A stretch of DNA of 64,000 bases from Lawsonibacter celer (GTDB lineage Bacteria; Bacillota; Clostridia; Oscillospirales; Oscillospiraceae): positions 1-64,000 of the forward strand of contig NZ_JACOEA010000005.1 of assembly GCF_014281125.1 (NCBI RefSeq), given 5' to 3'. Positions 60,179-64,000 of the stretch are shown in pieces. Position numbers and translations under genes: made by a program. The notes under the pieces were generated by a model. It was not told where the DNA came from. It did no database searches and saw only the letters and a program-made list of their open reading frames with translations. The stretch's first letter is position 1. Every line of letters begins with the position of its first letter.

Positions 60179-60576
60179 TATTTAATTGCCAGGTATCGCT
60201 GTTCCAGGCCAGTGTCATTGTGGTAATCTCCTTGGATCTCAAAGCCCTCTTCTACAATTTGTATATTGCCGTCGACGTTGTTGCTCTCTGCAAAAAAGCG
60301 GTGGCAATAAGCTCCGAATACAAGCGTCAGCAGACCCCTGGTATAATCACTCACCTGTTTTTGACCTGAAATGATAAGCACTTGTGGTGTAAAGGGAAGT
60401 GAAATGGTGCGGCTGGCTGAGCCGTCTCCTACATAGCTACCCACAGCGATTCGTTCTGATGCCAATACCCCCAATGCTTCATCAATCTTGGCAAAATTTT
60501 CGTTAAAATCTGTCCGTAAAAAGCTGTCCTCCGGGTCCCACTGGTGCAAGCCGTAATTGGTCGTTTCTGTTGCCAT
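60178..60576 (-). CDS. Small tail-fibre-like protein, family member 3
   Basis: A 132-residue protein with a divergent copy of the shared module (TTNYGLHQWDPEDSFLRTDF, then IDEALG). The C-terminal part starts GSYVGDGSASRTISLPFTPQVLIIS and ends EQRYLAIK, again like phage tail-protein C-domains. ATG at 60576 follows GAGGAGG; its leader is unrelated to that of members 1, 2 and 4. Tail-to-tail with SLH gene 3, and divergent from member 4. Confidence 0.7.
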   Translation of the reverse strand: MATETTNYGLHQWDPEDSFLRTDFNENFAKIDEALGVLASERIAVGSYVGDGSASRTISLPFTPQVLIISGQKQVSDYTRGLLTLVFGAYCHRFFAESNNVDGNIQIVEEGFEIQGDYHNDTGLEQRYLAIK

Positions 60577-60647
60577 ATATACATTCCTCCTCACCACTTC
60601 CGGCCCGGAGCGGTTTGGATGTACGTCTTTCCAGGTAGGGCTCCCAT

Positions 60648-60705
60648 CCTGCCTTTTTGCGGAAAAAAGTACAAAACAACGGTCTTTTTTCTGCAAAAAG
60701 GCAGG
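60648..60705. repeat. Long hairpin between divergent small genes 3 and 4
   Basis: Inverted repeat with 22-bp arms (60648-60669 and 60684-60705), 21 of 22 paired, 14-nt loop. It directly precedes the leader core shared with the other small genes. Confidence 0.85.
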
Positions 60706-60777
60706 CCTGCCGCCACGCTCCGCCAAGCGTGCAACAAAAGGCGGGTGGGGGGCCTCTGATAAAGGGAGGTTATATTT

Positions 60778-61194
60778 ATGGCGGGTTATACAGACAACTA
60801 TCAATTACACCAGTGGGAACCGGGGGACGATTTTTTACGAACAGACTTTAACGAGGACCTTGCCAAAATTGACGCGGAATTGCAGAAAACCGCTCAATCA
60901 GTTCCAAGAGTAGCAGTGGGGACTTATGTAGGCGACGGCACGTACGGTAGCGCAGGAGCAAGCAACCTGACCTTTGACTTCAAACCCACGCTGGTGCTGC
61001 TGTTTTGTCCCGGTGACAGCAGCCGGCAGGCGGTCTGTTTGCCAGGAACGAATGGGAATGCCAAGGCTTTTGGAGCGAATAATTCCCAGGTGTACGTTAC
61101 TTGGTCGGGAAATACAGTCTCCTGGTATTCACCCGACAGCAAGCAGGCACAGTTCAACGACACCAGCACGACTTATTATTATCTGGCGGTATAG
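60778..61194 (+). CDS. Small tail-fibre-like protein, family member 4
   Basis: A 138-residue protein with the shared module (MAGYTDNYQLHQWEPGDDF, then IDAEL) and a C-terminal part with VGTYVGDGTYGSAGASNLTF, DFKPTLVLLF and an end TYYYLAV. Leader core GCGTGCAACAAAAGGCGGG and TTATATTTATG match members 1 and 2, with a weaker ribosome-site stem. No signal peptide. Tail-to-tail with SLH gene 4, 67 bp away. Confidence 0.7.
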   Translation: MAGYTDNYQLHQWEPGDDFLRTDFNEDLAKIDAELQKTAQSVPRVAVGTYVGDGTYGSAGASNLTFDFKPTLVLLFCPGDSSRQAVCLPGTNGNAKAFGANNSQVYVTWSGNTVSWYSPDSKQAQFNDTSTTYYYLAV

Positions 61195-61231
61195 GAGAGA
61201 CCCTCCGGCAAAAGCCGGAGGGTCTCTTTTC
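61194..61231. terminator. Bidirectional terminator between small gene 4 and SLH gene 4
   Basis: A 14-bp perfect stem (61196-61209 with 61214-61227) with an AAAA loop and TTTTC tail. Confidence 0.9.
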
Positions 61232-61261
61232 ATAAAAGGCTTCGCTTTCTGCCCCTGTCAA

Positions 61262-64000
61262 TTAGGTGAAGGAAACAGCACCCACACCGTCAGCAAAGAC
61301 AGTGAACTTGTAGGTCTCGCCATCAGCCAGGGAAGGATAGGTGACGGAAGCAGTGCCGTCAGCAGCCTTCGCATTGGTCAGAGTGAGAGAGCCAGTGGTC
61401 ACAGCACCGGTGGCGGTAATGGTGACCTCAATGGCGTCGCCGGCTTTGATGCCGGTAGTCTTGCTCAGAGACACGTTGGCGTTAGAAATGGTGGGAGCGG
61501 CCGCGGTCAGAGTGGCGTTCACGCTGTTGGTCAGGTTGTTCTTCACATCAACAACCAGCAGCTCCAGCTCGCCGGAGGTATTCACCACAGCGATGACGTT
61601 GTCCATGTAGATGGAGCCGCCGAACTTGTTGGCCAGGACCACCTCGCCGGAATCCTTGCCGATCTCGTCAGCCTTGGAGGCGTTGGAGTCCACATACAGG
61701 TACTTGGTGTTGCTGGTGACCTTGTACTTGTTGGAGGCATCGGCGGTGCCGTCTAGGAAGAGGTAATCGCCTTCCTTACCAGCCACATAAGCGACACCGT
61801 CAGCACCAGCCATGGAAGGAGCAGTCAGACTAATCTTGGACACGCCAGTGATGTAGTCGCCATCAATGGTATCGTAGGTCAGGATATCGCCCTTCGCCAC
61901 GGTGGTAGCGCCCTTGTCAATGACGGTCAGGTTGCTCTCGCCGTTCCAGATGGTGTAAGTGGTGTAGCTGGAGGACACCGTGTAGGAAGCGGAGGTGACA
62001 TAGGCGTAATTCACGTTGCCGCTGGTCACGCCCAGGTCGGCGGCCTTACCGTTGAAGATAACGCCGGCATAGGACACGCGGGTCAGGCCGTTCACCACGG
62101 AGGTGTAGGAGCCGGAAGCGGTGGTGGAAATCTGGTTGTTGCCAGCGCCCAGAATGGAGCTGGCCAGGTTCTTGAACTGCTTGCCGGTGATGACCTTGCC
62201 GCCGTCGGTGGATTTCACAAAGATCACAGCGTCATCGGCGACATTATTGCTGTTTACGGTAGCAACCTTGCCGCCGGCGCCAGCCGCGACAGTTCCGTCA
62301 GCAGCCCAAGTGTAATCGCTGCCGATGGTCGCGGCGGCGGCCAGCTTGAAGCCCTTATCGGTTTCAGTGTAGGTATACATCTCGCCAGAGGCGGCGGCAA
62401 CACCAGCGCCGTCAATGGTCACAGTCTCGATGGTGCCGTCGGCATGCATCACCATAGCCTTGTTGGTCAGCATCTCGGTGTCGGTAGCCAGAACCATGAT
62501 CAGGTTGGCAATATCGGCGGAAGAAGCATCCACAGAGCCGGAAATCACAACGCCGTTCACCGCATAGAACTTGTAGGTGACATCAATATTCATGGTCTCG
62601 CTGTTCTTGGCATACCAAGCACCATCCACACGGACACAGGAGGTGGTGTTGATGGTCTTCACGCCGTCAACCGCACCGGAGATAGCGGAGACCTCGGTGA
62701 TGTCCTTCTTATCCTCGGCAATATTGTACACGATGGTCACATAGTCGTTCTTGGCGATGCCGTCGGCGATATTGTGATCCGCCTGCTTATAGGTGGTGCC
62801 GCCGGCAATAATCTCGGTGGAAGAAGCATAGGTCACCTTGGCGGCGGCAACAGTGGTAACAACAGCGCCGTCATACTTGTTGTCGCCGTCGTTATCGATC
62901 AGCTTGAAGGTGTTGAAGGAAGTAGGAGCGACCGCTAGGCTCAGGCCAGCGGCGTACACACCATCGGTAATGGTGTACAGGCCGGAGGAGGCCAGCTTGT
63001 ACTTGGCACCGTCAATCTTGATCTCGGTGCTGGAGACAGACTCGATCTTATTTACGTTGGCTTCGATAACGTTGTTGGTTTCGTCAGCGAACACGCCGTA
63101 AACCTGAGTCTGACCATTAACCATCTTGTAGACTACACGGACATTCTGGCCCAGCAGGTCAGCATAGTTGCCCTCAACCTTGGCGAAGTCCTTCTTAGTT
63201 TTCGCATTGGCGTCAGTGCCGGAGGTCTCAAGGGTGTAGGTGCCCTTATTGTCCAGATCCACAAGCTTCAGAACAGCAGAGTCAGTAATAGTAGCACCAA
63301 ACTTCTCAGTCAGGATGCTCTTAGCAACAGTACCATCATTATTGAGCGCCAGGTTGTAGCCCTCAGTAATCTGGCCGGTCTGCTGGTTCTGAGACCAGGA
63401 GCGGACCATCATAGCAGCCTGAATACCATTCCAGATCATCTGGGCGGCGTTGTCGCGGGTCAGCTGCGCAGAGGAGGTGATGTTCAGCCCATCATACAGC
63501 TTAGCCTGGTTGGCGTACACGTCGGTGTTGATCTGCCAAGAACCGCCGGTCAGCTTAAACACGTCGGCCTTGTAGCCGATGGCGACCAGCAGCATCTTGG
63601 CGGCCTCAGCGGCGGTAACAGTCGCGTTGGGGTCGAAAGTGCCGTTGCCGCGGCCGGAGATGACGCCCACAGCGTCACTGGTGCAGTATTCGATGTAGCT
63701 CTCAGCCCAGTGACCCTTAATGTCGCTGAAGCTGGGCTTGTCTTTGACACCCAGGACAGGATCCTTGCCGCCGTGCAGGGCGACAGTAATCATCTTGGCC
63801 ATCTCGGCACGGGTGACGATCCCGGTGGGATCAAAGTAGCTGCCGTCCTCCTTGCCGTTGATGACACCAAGGGTCACCAGGACAGAGACGGCCTCATTGT
63901 TGACGATCTCATCCTTATCGGTGAAATCGTTGGAGCCCGCAGCACCGGCGCTGACAACCATCATGCCGATGAGCATGGCGGCGGCCAGGACCAGACTGAG
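61262..64000 (-). CDS. S-layer homology (SLH) domain surface protein 4, start beyond window
   Basis: At least 912 residues. Frame reads LSLVLAAAMLIGMMVVSAGA at the window end, so only about seven N-terminal residues (expected MRNLKRA by comparison) are missing. Three SLH repeats follow with FDPTGIVTRAEMAKMITV, FSDIKGHWAESYIEYC and FDPNATVTAAEAAKMLL, closely similar to SLH protein 1. The C-terminal end (PSLADGETYKFTVFADGVGAVSFT) looks like an Ig-type beta domain. Surface role inferred. Confidence 0.9.
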   Translation of the reverse strand, partial: LSLVLAAAMLIGMMVVSAGAAGSNDFTDKDEIVNNEAVSVLVTLGVINGKEDGSYFDPTGIVTRAEMAKMITVALHGGKDPVLGVKDKPSFSDIKGHWAESYIEYCTSDAVGVISGRGNGTFDPNATVTAAEAAKMLLVAIGYKADVFKLTGGSWQINTDVYANQAKLYDGLNITSSAQLTRDNAAQMIWNGIQAAMMVRSWSQNQQTGQITEGYNLALNNDGTVAKSILTEKFGATITDSAVLKLVDLDNKGTYTLETSGTDANAKTKKDFAKVEGNYADLLGQNVRVVYKMVNGQTQVYGVFADETNNVIEANVNKIESVSSTEIKIDGAKYKLASSGLYTITDGVYAAGLSLAVAPTSFNTFKLIDNDGDNKYDGAVVTTVAAAKVTYASSTEIIAGGTTYKQADHNIADGIAKNDYVTIVYNIAEDKKDITEVSAISGAVDGVKTINTTSCVRVDGAWYAKNSETMNIDVTYKFYAVNGVVISGSVDASSADIANLIMVLATDTEMLTNKAMVMHADGTIETVTIDGAGVAAASGEMYTYTETDKGFKLAAAATIGSDYTWAADGTVAAGAGGKVATVNSNNVADDAVIFVKSTDGGKVITGKQFKNLASSILGAGNNQISTTASGSYTSVVNGLTRVSYAGVIFNGKAADLGVTSGNVNYAYVTSASYTVSSSYTTYTIWNGESNLTVIDKGATTVAKGDILTYDTIDGDYITGVSKISLTAPSMAGADGVAYVAGKEGDYLFLDGTADASNKYKVTSNTKYLYVDSNASKADEIGKDSGEVVLANKFGGSIYMDNVIAVVNTSGELELLVVDVKNNLTNSVNATLTAAAPTISNANVSLSKTTGIKAGDAIEVTITATGAVTTGSLTLTNAKAADGTASVTYPSLADGETYKFTVFADGVGAVSFT

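Noticed and set aside
38947..61194. Prophage remnant as explanation for the tail-fibre-like genes
   Set aside because: No integrase, portal, capsid, terminase, lysin or other tail gene is found in the window, and the genes are spaced regularly with SLH genes instead of clustered.
38947..61194. Diversity-generating retroelement acting on the small genes
   Set aside because: No reverse transcriptase and no template/variable repeat pair with adenine-specific differences are visible in the window.
1..64000. tRNA, rRNA, CRISPR array, insertion sequence
   Set aside because: None seen: no cloverleaf-like sequence with CCA-proximal T-loop, no regularly spaced short repeats, no transposase motif.

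Overview
The window looks like part of the chromosome of a spore-forming, GC-rich gut member of the Clostridia, probably from the Oscillospiraceae/Flavonifractor-Intestinimonas-Oscillibacter neighbourhood. This is inferred from an alpha/beta SASP, a YlbJ-like sporulation protein, class I Fe-S fumarase, many S-layer homology (SLH) proteins sharing one signal peptide, and GC-rich coding with strong Shine-Dalgarno sites. I see no rRNA, tRNA, CRISPR array, IS element or integrase. The genes look chromosomal and mostly intact; only the two at the window edges are cut.

Layout. (1) 1-7450, minus strand: a catabolic unit of a metal amidohydrolase, a complete dipeptide/oligopeptide ABC importer (A-B-C-D-F) and an M14-type aspartoacylase/desuccinylase cut by the window start. 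It is read from a consensus promoter whose spacer holds a run of 14 A. (2) 7.6-12.9 kb: two-subunit fumarase, a SASP, and a BlaI/M56 pair with palindromic operators. (3) 12.9-24 kb: pyrophosphatase, UDP-galactopyranose mutase with a glycosyltransferase, a MATE exporter with a cytidylate-kinase-like protein, a LysR regulator, nicotinate phosphoribosyltransferase, GNAT, TIGR04255, a cluster of NifU-like and Cys-rich small proteins, and YlbJ. (4) 24-38.9 kb: DegV, glycolipid synthase with a UPF0104 membrane protein, Sfp-type PPTase, a lipoprotein serpin divergent from a two-component system, thioredoxin reductase-like protein, P-type ATPase, histidine phosphatase, and a cobalamin adenosyltransferase operon. 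(5) 38.9-64 kb: a surface-protein locus with five SLH proteins, a MacA/MacB-like export operon, and four small proteins with a common N-terminal module resembling phage tail-fibre proteins. A murA-walJ-rlmH-phosphosugar mutase stretch lies within it.

The most unusual feature is in region 5. All four SLH genes with the MRNLKR-type signal peptide are arranged tail-to-tail with one of the four small tail-fibre-like genes, 60-73 bp apart, with a terminator hairpin in each gap. The SLH genes share a conserved 5' leader, and two of them share a block of about 270 bp that is about 97% identical. Two of the small genes share 111 bp of perfect identity over leader and start. This looks like a duplicating and possibly recombining surface-protein cassette. 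A second observation is a direct repeat, CTTAA-N6-CTTAA, at the same orientation upstream of the serpin, the glycolipid synthase and the exporter operon. The serpin copy also lies just upstream of the two-component system, which suggests a small envelope regulon.
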